Below are positions 42,120 to 51,429 of a DNA stretch of 64,000 nt, piece by piece (positions within the stretch are counted from its first letter, which is position 1; each line of letters opens with the position of its first letter). The stretch spans positions 2,232,001 through 2,296,000 of the forward strand of contig NZ_CP112880.1 of assembly GCF_028747205.1 (NCBI RefSeq). Direction: 5' to 3'. A program made the translations under genes and the position numbers. The stretch comes from Streptomyces sp. CA-278952. Its GTDB lineage: Bacteria > Actinomycetota > Actinomycetes > Streptomycetales > Streptomycetaceae. The notes under the pieces are model-generated. The model saw nothing but the letters and a program-made list of their open reading frames with translations, ran no database searches and had not been told where the DNA came from.

Positions 42120-42230
42120 CACCCTCGGACGGCGCCTGGTCGCCCCACGACGACCGGGCGCGGCCCCGGGCGCCACCTCTGCCCCGAGGACGGGGGCGGT
42201 GGGCGCGCCGCCGGGCCCGTACGCGAGAAC

Positions 42231-42265
42231 GCCCCCGGGGTGGCACCCACGCCGTCCCCGGGGGC
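42231..42265. terminator. Terminator between convergent CEFC gene and meaB
   Basis: 10-bp perfect arms GCCCCCGGGG / CCCCGGGGGC (42231-42240, 42256-42265) with a 15-base loop, 14 bases from the meaB stop. Confidence 0.6.
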
Positions 42266-42278
42266 CTTCAGCACGTGC

Positions 42279-43247
42279 TCAGGAGCTCCCCGTCAGCCCC
42301 GCCACCAGCTCATCGGCCGCCGCGTACGGGTCCAGGGTCCCCGCCACGATGCGCTCGGCCAGGGCGTGCAGCCGGCGGTCGCCGCGCAGGTCGGCGATCT
42401 TCTCGCGGAGTGCGGTGACGGCGATCGTCTCGACCTCGTGCGCGGCGCGGGCGGTGCGGCGCTCGGCCAGCACGCCGTGCTCCTCCATCCAGGCCCGGTG
42501 CTTCTCCAGGGCCTCGACGACCTCGTCCGTGCCCTGGCCCCGGGCGGCGACCGTCTTCACGATCGGGGGGCGCCAGTCGCCGGGGCCCCGGGCCTCCCCC
42601 AGGCCCAGCATGTGGTTCAGCTCGCGGGCGGTGGCGTCCGCGCCGTCCCGGTCGGCCTTGTTGACCACGTAGACGTCGCCGATCTCCAGGATCCCGGCCT
42701 TGGCCGCCTGGATGCCGTCGCCCATGCCCGGGGCGAGCAGCACGACGGAGGTGTCGGCCTGGGAGGCGATCTCCACCTCGGACTGGCCGACGCCGACCGT
42801 CTCGACGAGGATCACGTCGCAGCCCGCCGCGTCCAGCACCCGGATGGCCTGCGGCGCGGACCAGGCGAGGCCGCCCAGGTGGCCCCGGGTCGCCATCGAG
42901 CGGATGTACACGCCCGGGTCGGACACGTGGTCCGCCATCCGGATCCGGTCGCCCAGCAGCGCCCCGCCGGAGAACGGCGAGGACGGGTCGACGGCGAGGA
43001 CGCCGACCCGCTTGCCCGCCCGGCGGTAGGCGGAGACCAGGGCCGAGGTGGAGGTGGACTTGCCGACGCCCGGCGAGCCCGTGAGCCCGACGACGTAGGC
43101 GTGGCCGGCCAGCGGCGCCAGCGCGGCCATCACCTCCCGCAGCTGCGGGGAGGCCCCCTCCACCAGCGAGATCAGCCGGGCCACCGCACGCGGCCTGCCT
43201 GCTCGCGCCTGCTCGACCAGCATGGGGACATCCACGTCCACGTTCAC
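42279..43247 (-). CDS. meaB: MeaB/ArgK GTPase chaperone of B12-dependent mutases
   Basis: 322 aa from a GTG at 43247. G3E-family P-loop GTPase that protects and reloads adenosylcobalamin mutases. Motifs: Walker A GLTGSPGVGKSTSTSALV (about residues 53-70), AVDPSSPFSGGALLGDRIRM, the G3 strand ETVGVGQSEVEI and NKADRDGAD. The C-terminal helical dimerisation arm is present (LRGDRRLHALAERIV). It is 58 bp after the thiolase gene on the same strand. Clients are likely IcmA, encoded 16 kb away, and methylmalonyl-CoA mutase outside the window. Confidence 0.95.
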   Translation of the reverse strand: MNVDVDVPMLVEQARAGRPRAVARLISLVEGASPQLREVMAALAPLAGHAYVVGLTGSPGVGKSTSTSALVSAYRRAGKRVGVLAVDPSSPFSGGALLGDRIRMADHVSDPGVYIRSMATRGHLGGLAWSAPQAIRVLDAAGCDVILVETVGVGQSEVEIASQADTSVVLLAPGMGDGIQAAKAGILEIGDVYVVNKADRDGADATARELNHMLGLGEARGPGDWRPPIVKTVAARGQGTDEVVEALEKHRAWMEEHGVLAERRTARAAHEVETIAVTALREKIADLRGDRRLHALAERIVAGTLDPYAAADELVAGLTGSS

Positions 43248-43305
43248 CGCTCCGTATCTCCTGCTCTGCCCCGGAGCCCGTCCGGGCCCGGAATCCGTAC
43301 GGGTA

Positions 43306-44511
43306 CTACTTGCCCGGAACGCGGATGATCAGCGCGTCGCCCTGACCCCCGCCGCCGCAGAGCGCGGCCGCGCCGGTGCCGCCGCCGCGCCGCTTCAGCT
43401 CCAGGGCCAGGTGCAGGACGATCCGGGCGCCGGACATCCCGATGGGGTGGCCGAGCGCGATGGCGCCGCCGTTGACGTTGACCTTGTCCGAGGTGACGCC
43501 CAGATCCTTCACGGACTGGACGGCGACGGCCGCGAACGCCTCGTTGATCTCGATCAGGTCGAGGTCCTCGACGCCCAGGCCGTCCTTCTTCAGGGCGTGC
43601 CGGATGGCGTTCGAGGGCTGCGACTGGAGGGAGTTGTCGGGGCCCGCGACGTTTCCGTGGGCGCCGATCTCGGCGATCCAGTCGAGGCCCAGCTCCTCCG
43701 CCTTCGCCTTGCTCATCACGACGACCGCGGCGGCGCCGTCGGAGATCTGTGAGGAGGTCCCGGCGGTGATCGTGCCGTCCTTGGCGAAGGCCGGGCGCAG
43801 CTTGCCGAGCGTCTCCGCGGTCGTCTCGGCGCGGATGCCCTCGTCCTTGGCGAAGAGGACCGGGTCGCCCTTGCGCTGCGGGATCTCGACCGGGGTGATC
43901 TCCGCCTCGAAGAGGCCGTTCTTCTGGGCGGCGGCGGCCCGCTGGTGGGACTGCGCGCCGATCGCGTCCTGGGCGGCGCGGTCGAGGCCGAGGCGGCCGT
44001 TGTGCCTCTCGGTGGACTCTCCCATCGGGATGTTCTCGTACGCGTCGGTGAGACCGTCGTGCGCCATCGAGTCCAGCATCTCGATCGCGCCGTACTTGTA
44101 GCCCTCGCGGGACCTGGGGAGCAGGTGCGGGGCGTTGGTCATGGACTCCTGGCCGCCCGCGACCACCACGTCGAACTCCCCGGCGCGGATGAGCTGGTCG
44201 GCCAGCGCGATGGCGTCGAGCCCGGACAGGCACACCTTGTTGACGGTGAGCGCGGGGACGTTCATCGGGATGCCTGCCTTGACCGCCGCCTGCCGGGCGG
44301 GCATCTGGCCCGCGCCGGCCGTGAGCACCTGACCCATGATCACGTACTGGACCTGGTCACCGCCGATGCCGGCCCGGTCCAGAGCGGCCTTGATGGCGAA
44401 GCCGCCGAGGTCGGCGCCGGAGAAGCTCTTGAGGGAGCCGAGGAGGCGGCCCATGGGCGTCCGGGCGCCCGCGACGATCACTGAGGTGGTGGTACCGGTC
44501 GTTGCTGGCAT
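43306..44511 (-). CDS. Acetyl-CoA C-acetyltransferase (thiolase)
   Basis: 401 aa from the ATG at 44511, preferred over a GTG 6 bases upstream because AAGGGG is 8 bases away. Full biosynthetic/degradative thiolase with the nucleophile Cys in [12 protein letters not shown], the His in [17 protein letters not shown], the base Cys in [11 protein letters not shown], and the [11 protein letters not shown] motif. It condenses or cleaves acetoacetyl-CoA and may also act on other 3-ketoacyl-CoAs. Operon with meaB, divergent from mce. In this setting it feeds or drains the butyryl/isobutyryl/methylmalonyl-CoA pools. Confidence 0.95.
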   Translation of the reverse strand: MPATTGTTTSVIVAGARTPMGRLLGSLKSFSGADLGGFAIKAALDRAGIGGDQVQYVIMGQVLTAGAGQMPARQAAVKAGIPMNVPALTVNKVCLSGLDAIALADQLIRAGEFDVVVAGGQESMTNAPHLLPRSREGYKYGAIEMLDSMAHDGLTDAYENIPMGESTERHNGRLGLDRAAQDAIGAQSHQRAAAAQKNGLFEAEITPVEIPQRKGDPVLFAKDEGIRAETTAETLGKLRPAFAKDGTITAGTSSQISDGAAAVVVMSKAKAEELGLDWIAEIGAHGNVAGPDNSLQSQPSNAIRHALKKDGLGVEDLDLIEINEAFAAVAVQSVKDLGVTSDKVNVNGGAIALGHPIGMSGARIVLHLALELKRRGGGTGAAALCGGGGQGDALIIRVPGK

Positions 44512-44656
44512 GGGCACGGCCCCTTGGGATCGGATGTGAACGAGGGTTTACCTGAATGTACTGAGAGGTACCGCGCCCGTCATCCGGCAACCGGTGTGAC
44601 GGCGCGCACGTTGCGTAACCATGGCGGGAGCCTGGGAGCGCGGCCATGCTGAACCC

Positions 44657-45085
44657 ATGCTGACGCGCATCGACCACATCGGGATCGCCTGTTTCGACCT
44701 GGACAAGACGGTGGAGTTCTACCGTGCCACGTACGGATTCGAGGTGTTCCACAGCGAGATCAACGAGGAGCAGGGGGTCCGGGAGGCCATGCTCAAGATC
44801 AACGGGACCTCGGACGGCGGTGCTTCGTACCTCCAGCTGCTGGAGCCCACCCGGGAGGACTCGGCCGTCGGCAAGTGGCTGGCGAAGAACGGGGAGGGCG
44901 TGCACCACATCGCCTTCGGTACGGAGGATGTGGACGGGGACGCCGCGGACATCCGCGAGAAGGGCGTCCGGGTGCTGTACGACGAGCCCAGGACGGGATC
45001 GATGGGGTCCCGGATCACGTTCCTGCACCCCAAGGACTGCCACGGCGTCCTCACCGAACTGGTCACGAGCAGGACGGAGCACTGA
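44657..45085 (+). CDS. mce: Methylmalonyl-CoA epimerase
   Basis: 142 aa from the ATG at 44657. Vicinal-oxygen-chelate fold with two beta-alpha-beta-beta-beta modules; metal ligands can be read as His in TRIDHIGIACFD, His in GEGVHHIAFGTEDVD and Glu in VLTELV. It interconverts (R)- and (S)-methylmalonyl-CoA in propionate metabolism and precursor supply. Divergent from thiolase-meaB; the scy promoter appears to overlap its 3' end. Length is normal for the family. Confidence 0.94.
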   Translation: MLTRIDHIGIACFDLDKTVEFYRATYGFEVFHSEINEEQGVREAMLKINGTSDGGASYLQLLEPTREDSAVGKWLAKNGEGVHHIAFGTEDVDGDAADIREKGVRVLYDEPRTGSMGSRITFLHPKDCHGVLTELVTSRTEH

Positions 45086-45111
45086 CCACCGCATACCCGG
45101 CCCGGTAGAGT
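45083..45111 (+). promoter_or_regulatory. scy: Candidate scy promoter
   Basis: TGACCA (45083-45088) and TAGAGT (45106-45111) with a 17-bp spacer; the -35 overlaps the last codons and stop of mce. It would give a leader of about 170 bases before the scy GTG. Confidence 0.4.
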
Positions 45112-45287
45112 GGGCGGTTCCGGGCCGGGGCCGGGTCGGGGCCGTGCCACGTCCTCGTCGTTTGTCTGTCACCATTCCCCGGGGACAACTCGCCGACGAG
45201 CGGTATGCGTACGGCGAGTTCCGACCAGGGTTGGGGTCTCCCCCGCTCGAACTAAGTTGAGAGCTCGGGGAAGGATGGGACCGCGCA

Positions 45288-48200
45288 GTGCGGGGCTACG
45301 AACGCCAGGAGAGCCACCTCGCTGAAGACGACCATCTCTCGCGGTTCGAAGCCAAGATGGACCGGCTGAAGACCGACCGGGAGAAGGCTGTCCAGCACGC
45401 CGAGGACCTCGGCTACCAGGTCGAGGTCTTGCGTGCCAAGCTGCACGAGGCCCGGCGCAATCTCGCGACCCGTCCCGCCTACGACAGCGCGGACCTCGGC
45501 TACCAGGCCGAGCAGATGCTGCGGAACGCGCAGGTCCAGGCCGAGCAGATGCGCGGCGACGCCGAGCGCGAGCTGCGCGAGGCCCGTGCCCAGACGCAGC
45601 GGATCCTCCAGGAGCACGCCGAACACCAGGCGCGCCTGCAGGCCGAGTTGCACACCGAGGCCGTCCAGCGCAGGCAGCGGCTCGACCAGGAGCTGGCGGA
45701 ACGCCGCCAGACCGTCGAGTCGCACGTCAACGAGAACGTCGCCTGGGCCGAACAGCTGCGCGCCCGCACCGAGTCACAGGCCCGCCGGCTGCTGGAGGAG
45801 TCCCGTGCCGAGGCCGAGCAGGCGCTGGCCGCCGCCCGCGACGAGGCCGCCCGGCTGGCGGAGGAGACCCGTCGGCGCGCCGGCTCGGAGACCGAGACCG
45901 CCAGGGCCGAGGCCGAGGCGATCCTGCTGCGCGCCCGCAAGGACGCCGAGCGGCTCCTCGGGGCCGCCTCCGCCCAGGCGCAGGAGGCCACCAGCCACGC
46001 GGAGCAGCTGCGCTCCAGCACGACCGCGGAGACCGACCAGACCCGCCAGCAGACCGCCGAGCTGAACCGGTCCGCCGAGCAGCGTCTCTCGGAGGCCGAG
46101 ACCCGGCTGCGCGAGTCCCGTCTGGAGGCGGAGAAGCTCCTCTCCGAGGCGAAGGACGCCGCCGCCAGGCAGTTGGCCGCCGCCGAGTCGCAGAACGAAC
46201 AGCGCACCCGTACGGCCAGGTCGGAGATCGCCCGGCTGGTCGGCGAGGCCACCAAGAGCACCGAGGCGCTGAAGGAAGAGGCCGAACAGGCGCTCGTCGA
46301 CGCCCGCGCCGAGGCGGAGCGGCTGGTCGCCGAGGCGGGCGAGAAGGCCCGTACGGTCGCCGCCGAGGACGCCGCCGCCCAGCTGGCGAAGGCGGCCCGC
46401 AGCGCCGAGGAGGTGCTCACCAAGGCCTCCGAGGACGCGAAGTCGACGACGAGGGCGGCGAGCGAGGAGGCCGAGCGGATCCGCCGCGAGGCGGAGGCCG
46501 AGGCGGACCGGCTGCGCGGCGAGGCCGCCGAACAGGCCGACGAGCTCAAGGGCGCGGCCAAGGACGACACCAAGGAGTACCGGGCCAAGACGGTCGAGCT
46601 CCAGGAGGAGGCCCGCAGGCTGCGCGGCGAGGCCGAGACGCTGCGCTCCGAGGCGGTCGCCGAGGGCGAGCGGATCCGGGGCGAGGCCCGTCGCGAGGCG
46701 GTCCAGCAGCTGGAGGAGGGCGCCCGTACCGCCGAGGAGCTGCTGACCGAGGCCCGCTCCGACGCGGACGAGCTGCGCACCAAGGCGAACGGCGAGAGCG
46801 AGCGCATCCGCGCCGAGGCCGCCGAGCGGGCCGCGACCCTGCGCAAGCAGGCCGAGGAGACGCTGGAGCGCACCCGGACCGAGGCCGACCGGCTGCGGAC
46901 CGAGGCCGAGGAGCAGGCGGCGGCCGTCACGGAGGCGGCCGAGCGGGCCGCGACCGAGCTGCGTGAGGAGAGCGAGCGCGGTGTCGCCGCGCGGCAGGCC
47001 GAGGCCGCCGAGGAGCTGGCACGGCTGCACACCGAGGCCGAGACCCGGCTCGCCGCCGCCGAGGAGGCGCTCGGTGAGGCCCGGGGCGAGGCCGAGCGGA
47101 TCCGCCGCGAGACGAACGTGGAGGCGGAGCGGCAGCGCGCCGAGGCCGCCGAGCGGGCGCGGGCGCTGACCGAGCAGGCCGGGGCGGAGGCCGAGCGGCT
47201 GCGCGACGAGGCCGCCGCCGACGCCGCCCAGGCCCGTTCCGAGGGCGAGAACATCGCGGTACGGCTGCGCGGTGAGGCAGCCGCCGAGGCGGAGCGGCTC
47301 AAGTCCGAGGCGCAGGAGAGCGCCGACCGGGTGCGTGCGGAGGCAGCGGCCACCGCCGAGCGGGTCGCGGCCGAGGCCGCCGAGGCGCTGAGCGCCGCCC
47401 AGGAGGAGGCCACGCGCCGCCGCCGGGAGGCCGAGGAGATCCTCGGCGCGGCCCGGACCGAGGCGGAGCAGGAGCGCGAGCGGGCCCGCGAGCAGAGCGA
47501 GGAACTGCTCGCCTCCGCCCGCAAGCGGGTCGAGGAGGCCCAGGCCGAGGCGCACCGGCTGGTCGAGGAGGCGGACGCCCGGGCGACCGAGCTGGTCGCG
47601 ACGGCCGAGCAGACGGCCCAGCAGGTACGGGACTCCGTCGCGGGTCTCCAGGAGCAGGCCGAGGAGGAGATCGCCGGGCTGCGCTCGACGGCGGAGCACG
47701 TCGCGGAACGCACCCGGAGCGAGGCGCAGGAGGAGGCGGACCGGGTCCGCTCCGACGCCCACGCGGAGCGGGAGCGGGCCGCCGAGGACGCGGTCCGGCT
47801 GCGCCGGGAGGCGAACGAGGAGGCGGCCCGTCTCCGGCGGGAGGCCGAGGAGGAGACCGACGCCGCGAAGGCGCTGGCCGAGCGGACGGTCTCCGACGCG
47901 ATCGGCGAGTCGGAGCGGCTGCGCGCGGACACCTCCGAGTACAGCCAGCGGATGCGCACCGAGGCGTCCGACGCGCTGGCGTCGGCGGAGCAGGACGCGT
48001 CGAAGGCCCGTGCCGAGGCCCGGCAGGACGCCAACCGGATCCGTTCGGAGGCGGCGGCCCAGTCGGACCGGCTGATGGCCGAGGCGTCCAACGAGAGCGA
48101 ACGCATCCGCAACGAGGCGGCCCAGGCCTCCGAGCAGCTCGTCGTCGAGGCCACCACGGAGGCCAACCGCCGCCGGGCCGAGTCCACCGAGCAGGCGGAC

Positions 48201-49181
48201 CGGATGCTGGCCGAGGCGGCCGGCGAGTCCGAGCGGCTGCGCGCGGAGGCGGCCGAGCGGCTCGGCTCCGCGCAGGAACACGCGGCCCGCACCCGCGAGG
48301 AGGCGGCACGGCTGCACGCGGAGGCGGAGTCGGCGGCCGAGGAGATGCGGTCGGATGCCCGCCAGGAGGCGGACCGGCTGCTGGACGAGGCCCGCGAGGC
48401 GGCGGCCAAGCGTCGGGCGGACGCGGCCGAGCAGGCGGACCAGCTCATCAACAAGGCGCGGGAAGAGGCGCTGCGTACGGCCACCGAGGCCGAGGGGCAG
48501 GCCGACACGATGGTCGGCGCGGCCCGCAAGGAGGCCGTGCGCATCACCTCGGAGGCGACCGTCGAGGGCAACACCCTGGTCGAACGCGCCCGTACCGACG
48601 CCGACGAACTGCTGGTCGGCGCCCGGCGCGACGCGACGGCGATCCGGGAGCGGGCCGAGGAGCTGCGGGCCCGGCTGGAGAGCGAGATCGAGGAGCTGCA
48701 CGAGCGGGCCCGCCGGGAGACCTCCGAGCAGATGAAGACCGCCGGCGAGCGTGTCGACAACCTGATGAAGGCGGCGACCGAGCAGCGCGACGAGGCCGAG
48801 GCGAAGGCCAAGGAGCTGATGGCGCAGGCCAACTCGGAGGCGAGCAAGGTCCGTATCGCCGCGGTGAAACGGGCCGAGTCGTTGCTGAAGGAGGCCGAGA
48901 CGAAGAAGGCCGGGCTGATCCGCGAGGCGGAGAAGCTGCGCGCCGACGCCGAGGCCGAGGCCAAGCAGACGGTCGACGAGGGCAAGCGCGAGCTGGACGT
49001 CCTGGTGCGCAGGCGCGAGGACATCAATGCGGAGATCTCCCGTGTCCAGGACGTGCTGGAGGCGTTGGAGTCTTTCGAGGCTCCGACCGGGGGCGGGAAA
49101 CCGGGCGGCGGTTCCGCGGGAGGCGCCAAGGCTCCGGCGGCGGCGGGCACTCGGTCGGGGGGCAAGTCGTCCGACCGCTAG
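45288..49181 (+). CDS. scy: Scy, giant coiled-coil polarity/cytoskeletal protein
   Basis: 1297 aa from a GTG at 45288 (GGGGAAGGA about 11 bases upstream). Nearly the whole chain is a charged coiled coil built from repeated Ala-Glu-Ala/Arg units (AEAERIRREA, EEAERLRAEA). An N-terminal 50-residue segment with HLSRFEAKMDRLKTDREKAV and a Gly/Ala/Ser-rich tail SGGKSSDR flank it. In S. coelicolor, Scy organises the hyphal tip, working with DivIVA and FilP, and carries the unusual non-heptad (51-residue type) repeat; the sequence here fits that. It stops 220 bp before filP. No Cys is visible in the rod. High repetitiveness makes length variation between strains likely. Confidence 0.95.
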   Translation: MRGYERQESHLAEDDHLSRFEAKMDRLKTDREKAVQHAEDLGYQVEVLRAKLHEARRNLATRPAYDSADLGYQAEQMLRNAQVQAEQMRGDAERELREARAQTQRILQEHAEHQARLQAELHTEAVQRRQRLDQELAERRQTVESHVNENVAWAEQLRARTESQARRLLEESRAEAEQALAAARDEAARLAEETRRRAGSETETARAEAEAILLRARKDAERLLGAASAQAQEATSHAEQLRSSTTAETDQTRQQTAELNRSAEQRLSEAETRLRESRLEAEKLLSEAKDAAARQLAAAESQNEQRTRTARSEIARLVGEATKSTEALKEEAEQALVDARAEAERLVAEAGEKARTVAAEDAAAQLAKAARSAEEVLTKASEDAKSTTRAASEEAERIRREAEAEADRLRGEAAEQADELKGAAKDDTKEYRAKTVELQEEARRLRGEAETLRSEAVAEGERIRGEARREAVQQLEEGARTAEELLTEARSDADELRTKANGESERIRAEAAERAATLRKQAEETLERTRTEADRLRTEAEEQAAAVTEAAERAATELREESERGVAARQAEAAEELARLHTEAETRLAAAEEALGEARGEAERIRRETNVEAERQRAEAAERARALTEQAGAEAERLRDEAAADAAQARSEGENIAVRLRGEAAAEAERLKSEAQESADRVRAEAAATAERVAAEAAEALSAAQEEATRRRREAEEILGAARTEAEQERERAREQSEELLASARKRVEEAQAEAHRLVEEADARATELVATAEQTAQQVRDSVAGLQEQAEEEIAGLRSTAEHVAERTRSEAQEEADRVRSDAHAERERAAEDAVRLRREANEEAARLRREAEEETDAAKALAERTVSDAIGESERLRADTSEYSQRMRTEASDALASAEQDASKARAEARQDANRIRSEAAAQSDRLMAEASNESERIRNEAAQASEQLVVEATTEANRRRAESTEQADRMLAEAAGESERLRAEAAERLGSAQEHAARTREEAARLHAEAESAAEEMRSDARQEADRLLDEAREAAAKRRADAAEQADQLINKAREEALRTATEAEGQADTMVGAARKEAVRITSEATVEGNTLVERARTDADELLVGARRDATAIRERAEELRARLESEIEELHERARRETSEQMKTAGERVDNLMKAATEQRDEAEAKAKELMAQANSEASKVRIAAVKRAESLLKEAETKKAGLIREAEKLRADAEAEAKQTVDEGKRELDVLVRRREDINAEISRVQDVLEALESFEAPTGGGKPGGGSAGGAKAPAAAGTRSGGKSSDR

Positions 49182-49401
49182 GAGATGTCCGGCGGATCAG
49201 GGCCGGACGCCCCCTGGCCGATCCGCGGCGTTCCGTGCATCGTCATGGACATTCAAACCTTCGAGTGGCAAGCACTCCGGGGGTCAGCCACTCAAAAGGG
49301 GTGTCATTCTCCAGATCAAACCGGCATCTTCACGCTGACACGCCGCCATGGCCCCTAGGATTCCCTCTATCACCTCACCGGTCTCATTCGACAGGAACCC
49401 C

Positions 49402-50340
49402 ATGAGTGACCCTTCCTCCCCCTTCGGCTTCGAGCTCGTGCGACGAGGCTACGACCGCGGTCAGGTGGACGACCGCATCACCAAGCTCGTCGCCGACCGT
49501 GATAGTGCCCTGGCCCGAATCACCTCTCTGGAAAAGCGCATCGAGGAGCTGCACCTCGAGACGCAGAACGCCCAGGCCCAGGTAAACGACGCCGAGCCGT
49601 CGTACGCCGGTCTCGGCGCCCGTGTCGAGAAGATTCTCCGCCTCGCCGAGGAGGAGGCCAAGGACCTGCGCGAGGAGGCCCGTCGCGCGGCCGAGCAGCA
49701 CCGGGAGCTCGCCGAGTCGGCGGCCCAGCAGGTGCGCAACGACGCCGAGTCCTTCGCCGCCGAGCGCAAGGCGAAGGCCGAGGACGAGGGCGTCCGCATC
49801 GTCGAGAAGGCCCAGGGCGAGGCGAACACGCTCCGCACCGACGCCCAGAAGGACGCCCAGCAGAAGCGCGAGGAGGCCGACGCCCTCTTCGAGGAGACCC
49901 GCGCCAAGGCCGCCCAGGCCGCGGCCGACTTCGAGACCAACCTCGCCAAGCGCCGCGAGCAGTCGGAGCGCGACCTCGCGTCCCGCCAGGCCAAGGCCGA
50001 GAAGCGTCTCGCCGAGATCGAGCACCGCGCCGAGCAGCTCCGCCTGGAGGCCGAGAAGCTCCGCACGGACGCCGAGCGCCGGGCCCGCCAGACGGTGGAG
50101 ACCGCCCAGCGCCAGGCCGAGGACATCGTCGCCGACGCCAACGCCAAGGCCGACCGGATCCGCAGCGAGTCGGAGCGCGAGCTGGCGGCGCTCACCAACC
50201 GCCGCGACTCGATCAACGCGCAGCTGACCAACGTCCGCGAGATGCTGGCGACGCTGACCGGCGCCGCCGTGGCCGCCGCCGGCTCCCCGGTGGAGGACGA
50301 GCCCGCCACCCGCGGTGTCCCGGCCCAGCAGACCCGCTGA
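49402..50340 (+). CDS. filP: FilP, intermediate-filament-like coiled-coil protein
   Basis: 312 aa from the ATG at 49402 (AGGAA 6 bases upstream); the family is about 310 aa. The N-terminus FGFELVRRGYDRGQVDDRIT is the DivIVA-like membrane/tip-targeting motif. Then follows an uninterrupted coiled coil (ARVEKILRLAEEEAKDLREE to RDSINAQLTNVREMLATLTG) with a short tail. FilP forms filaments that stiffen hyphae and interacts with Scy and DivIVA. A 7-bp inverted repeat GAGTGGC/GCCACTC (49263-49269, 49287-49293) lies in the scy-filP gap. A good terminator follows. Confidence 0.96.
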   Translation: MSDPSSPFGFELVRRGYDRGQVDDRITKLVADRDSALARITSLEKRIEELHLETQNAQAQVNDAEPSYAGLGARVEKILRLAEEEAKDLREEARRAAEQHRELAESAAQQVRNDAESFAAERKAKAEDEGVRIVEKAQGEANTLRTDAQKDAQQKREEADALFEETRAKAAQAAADFETNLAKRREQSERDLASRQAKAEKRLAEIEHRAEQLRLEAEKLRTDAERRARQTVETAQRQAEDIVADANAKADRIRSESERELAALTNRRDSINAQLTNVREMLATLTGAAVAAAGSPVEDEPATRGVPAQQTR

Positions 50341-50367
50341 CCCCCGGCGCGGGTAATACCCCCGTGT

Positions 50368-50402
50368 GCGCCCGGTTCCGCCTTTGTGGTGGCGCCGGGC
50401 GC
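50368..50402 (+). terminator. filP terminator
   Basis: GCGCCCGG / CCGGGCGC outer arms with a partly paired inner stem around CCGCC...GGTGG, 28 bases after the filP stop. The next gene starts 23 bases later. Confidence 0.5.
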
Positions 50403-50424
50403 TCTGGCGTTCTAGCGTGAACGC

Positions 50425-51429
50425 ATGATCGAGCTCGAGGGACTCACCAAACGGTTCGGCAGCAAGATCGCCGTCGACCATTTGTCGTGTCAGGTCAGAC
50501 CGGGCATCGTGACCGGTTTCCTCGGCCCGAACGGGGCGGGCAAGTCCACCACGATGCGGATGATGCTCGATCTCGACAACCCGACCAGCGGTACGGTGCG
50601 CATCGACGGCAAGCACTACCGCGAGCTCCAGGAACCGCTGAAGTACATCGGGGCGCTCCTGGACGCCAAGGGGATGCACGGCGGCCGCAGCGCGTACAAC
50701 AACCTGCTGTGCCTGGCGCAGAGCAACCGCATCCCGAGCAGCCGGGTCGACGAGGTGCTCGACATGGTCGGGCTGAGCGTGGTGGCGAAGAAGAAGTCCA
50801 AGGGGTTCTCCCTCGGCATGGGCCAGCGGCTCGGCATCGCGTCCGCACTGCTCGGCGACCCAGAGATCCTGATGTTCGACGAGCCGGTCAACGGGCTGGA
50901 CCCCGAGGGCATCCACTGGATCCGCAATCTGATGAAGGCGCTCGCGTCGGAGGGCCGGACGATCTTCGTCTCGTCCCATCTGATGAGCGAAATGGCGCTG
51001 ACCGCCGACCATTTGATCGTGATCGGCCAGGGCAAGCTGCTCGCCGACACCTCGATGGCGGACTTCATCCACGAGAACTCCCGCAGTTACGCGCGGCTGC
51101 GCTCCCCGCAGCAGGAGCGGCTGCGCGACGTGCTGCACCAGGAGGGCTTCACCGTCGTCGAGACGGCGGGCGGCGTCCTGGAGATCGACGGCGCCACCAC
51201 CGAGGAGCTGGGTGAGCTGGCCGCCCGGCACCAGCTGGTGCTGCACGAGCTGAGTTCCCAGCGGGCCTCCCTGGAGGAGGCGTTCATGCAGATGACCGCC
51301 GGTTCGGTGGAGTACCACGCCCATGCGGAACGGGACCCGGCCGTCGAACCGCCCGCGGTGGGAGCCGGCTGGGGCGAGAGTTGGAACAAACCCGGGGGCA
51401 CCGACGACACCGACGGCAAGGGGGCGTGA
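50425..51429 (+). CDS. ABC transporter ATP-binding protein (module 1)
   Basis: 334 aa from the ATG at 50425; TAGCGT (50413-50418) ends 6 bases before it, so probably leaderless. ABC ATPase with Walker A FLGPNGAGKSTTMRMM, a signature FSLGMGQRLGIA, Walker B EILMFDEPVNGLDPEG and switch His in FVSSHLMSEM. About 90 extra C-terminal residues follow the nucleotide domain, ending in an acidic Gly/Asp tail. It overlaps its permease by GTGA. The next two genes are clear paralogues in the same order. The drug or bacteriocin export type (CcmA/NatA-like) is likely; substrate unknown. Confidence 0.93.
   Translation: MIELEGLTKRFGSKIAVDHLSCQVRPGIVTGFLGPNGAGKSTTMRMMLDLDNPTSGTVRIDGKHYRELQEPLKYIGALLDAKGMHGGRSAYNNLLCLAQSNRIPSSRVDEVLDMVGLSVVAKKKSKGFSLGMGQRLGIASALLGDPEILMFDEPVNGLDPEGIHWIRNLMKALASEGRTIFVSSHLMSEMALTADHLIVIGQGKLLADTSMADFIHENSRSYARLRSPQQERLRDVLHQEGFTVVETAGGVLEIDGATTEELGELAARHQLVLHELSSQRASLEEAFMQMTAGSVEYHAHAERDPAVEPPAVGAGWGESWNKPGGTDDTDGKGA

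Noticed and set aside
44549..44570. TACCT-N12-AGGTA inverted repeat between thiolase and mce as an operator
   Set aside because: Arms are only 5 bp and the surroundings offer equally good chance matches.
45500..49165. A 1221-codon open frame on the minus strand, and another of 975 codons at 45774-48701, both opposite scy
   Set aside because: They are shadows of the repetitive, GC-biased scy coding strand; their translations are Ser/Ala/Arg or Leu/Gly/Arg-rich with no ribosome site, and scy itself is a well-known protein.
45288..49181. Regular repeats in scy as a possible CRISPR or satellite
   Set aside because: The repeats are degenerate, in frame and encode a coiled coil; no fixed repeat-spacer structure.
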